Positions 63,059 to 64,000 of a stretch of DNA of 64,000 nucleotides are shown piece by piece. The stretch lies in the NCBI RefSeq assembly GCF_000143535.2, contig NC_037310.1, positions 2,976,001 through 3,040,000 of the forward strand, written 5' to 3'. Within the stretch, counting starts at the first letter, position 1. Each line of letters starts with the position of its first letter. Below the pieces are notes generated by a model that made no database searches, was not told where the DNA came from, and saw nothing but the letters and a program-made list of their open reading frames with translations. The stretch is from Botrytis cinerea B05.10. Taxonomy: Eukaryota; Ascomycota; Leotiomycetes; Helotiales; Sclerotiniaceae. A program made the translations under genes and the position numbers.

Positions 63059-64000
63059 TTACTTTCTGGTGGCGTTTTCAAAAGACGCAAGCATGCTTCT
63101 CTTCATCTCGTCATTCGGGGATTCGTTCTCTGTACTCGTTTGCTCGGCGCTCTTTTGTCCTTTCAAGACCTTCGCGGCCATGGTTTTCGCTTGTGCATCG
63201 CCAACCTTCCCGTATACTGCCATGGCGCTAGCAATCATGCTTCCGATATCCCCCACATTTCCAGGGACAACAACGGCGGTACCCTCTTTGGCGAGCTTGC
63301 CAAATGCGTCAACATACTTTTCAGCTACACTGAGACTGACAGCCCCTTGAGCTGATTCCTCTCCTGAAGCAATTGCCTGAGCTACCGCCTCGATTCCTGC
63401 AGCTGTAGCTTTTGCCTTTAGCAAAATAGCTTCGGCCTCACCACTTGCCATATTGATTTGTTCGCTTCTCAAAGCCTCAGATGCCAAGATCACACTTTGC
63501 TTTCGTCCCTCTGCGATATTGATGGCGCTTTGTCTTTGACCTTCGGAATCGAGAATTTCCGCACGTTTGCTGCGCTCAGCAGTAACTTGTCTATGCATAG
63601 CCTCCATAACTCCTTCCGGTGTGTGAATATCCCTAATTTCGTAACGCAAACAAATTACACCCCATTCCTGTGCGGCTTCATTGATAGCAGCTGTGATGTT
63701 GGTGTTCAAGGCGGCACGCTCCTTGAGGACTTGATCGAGGGTAAGTTGTCCGATTTCCGAACGCATAGTTGTTTGTGCCAGTTGAGAGATGGCATATTCT
63801 GCATCCTCGACTCCATAACTTGAGATATGTTAGTGTATTCCCTGACCGGGAGGTAAAGGTTGGTTACCTAGCCTTATAGGCATCAAAGACTCGAGTATAA
63901 AGCACGCCATCGAGTTCCAGAGTAACGTTGTCGGTGGTGATCGCACTTTGGCTAGGAATCTCGATTGCAGACTCCTTCAAGCTCTTGACGTATGCTATCT
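63059..64000 (-). CDS. Stomatin-like protein, mitochondrial SLP-2 type (partial, 5' part off the edge)
   Basis: Minus strand; exon 63818-63059 and part of the preceding exon 64000-63868, joined across a 49-base intron (GTAACC...CTCAAG). The visible part starts inside the SPFH/band-7 domain: [55 protein letters not shown], then [20 protein letters not shown]. It continues through [16 protein letters not shown], a long coiled-coil segment, and the [20 protein letters not shown] segment, close to human STOML2. SLP-2 scaffolds cardiolipin-rich inner-membrane domains and stabilises prohibitins and proteases. The N-terminal targeting sequence lies outside the window. Confidence 0.9.

Overview
This window looks like nuclear chromosomal DNA of a filamentous ascomycete. 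The genes carry short introns of about 44-110 bases with GT...AG ends and CTAAC/CTRAC-like branch sequences. The protein set is typical of Pezizomycotina: F-box, Zn2Cys6 regulator, SNG1/DUF3533, DUF4470, DUF1763, tyrosinase, PHO89, polo kinase, MON2 and others. Codon context and gene content are compatible with a plant-associated Leotiomycete (Botrytis/Sclerotinia type). That placement is a judgement from memory, not a computed one. All exon models below were built by hand by joining open frames at splice signals and checking that the reading phase closes.

Left part (1-14.7 kb): the tail of an unidentified gene, an F-box gene, a divergent pair (GPI14 mannosyltransferase on minus, TRAX/translin-family gene on plus, the latter with an 18-base micro-exon), a DUF4470/MYND-like gene whose conserved N-terminus is broken by a one-base frame change, and an SNG1-like membrane protein.

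Middle (14.9-25.3 kb): the most coherent functional block. It holds a Zn2Cys6 regulator, a divergently transcribed salicylate-hydroxylase-type FAD monooxygenase, a 2,3-dihydroxybenzoate-decarboxylase-type amidohydrolase with an unusual metal-ligand pattern (E8-x-H10), and a secreted tyrosinase. Together these could hydroxylate and decarboxylate benzenoid acids such as salicylate to catechol, with phenol oxidation outside the cell. About 3.6 kb without a recognisable gene follows.

28.9-39.5 kb: a PHO89-type phosphate symporter, the polo kinase (CDC5/PLK) with a long in-frame open extension upstream of the conserved start, a divergent OPA3 gene, an unidentified three-exon gene and an RTC3/SBDS-N-domain gene. 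39.5-51.1 kb is almost gene-free and rich in microsatellites. It holds one small DUF7727-like membrane protein and one possible overlooked small charged gene.

51.1-64 kb: a large Ser-rich orphan ORF, a DUF1763/LYR-like gene, MMS2 (ubiquitin E2 variant) divergent from MON2 (endosome/Golgi trafficking), and the 3' part of a mitochondrial stomatin-like (SLP-2) gene running off the right edge.
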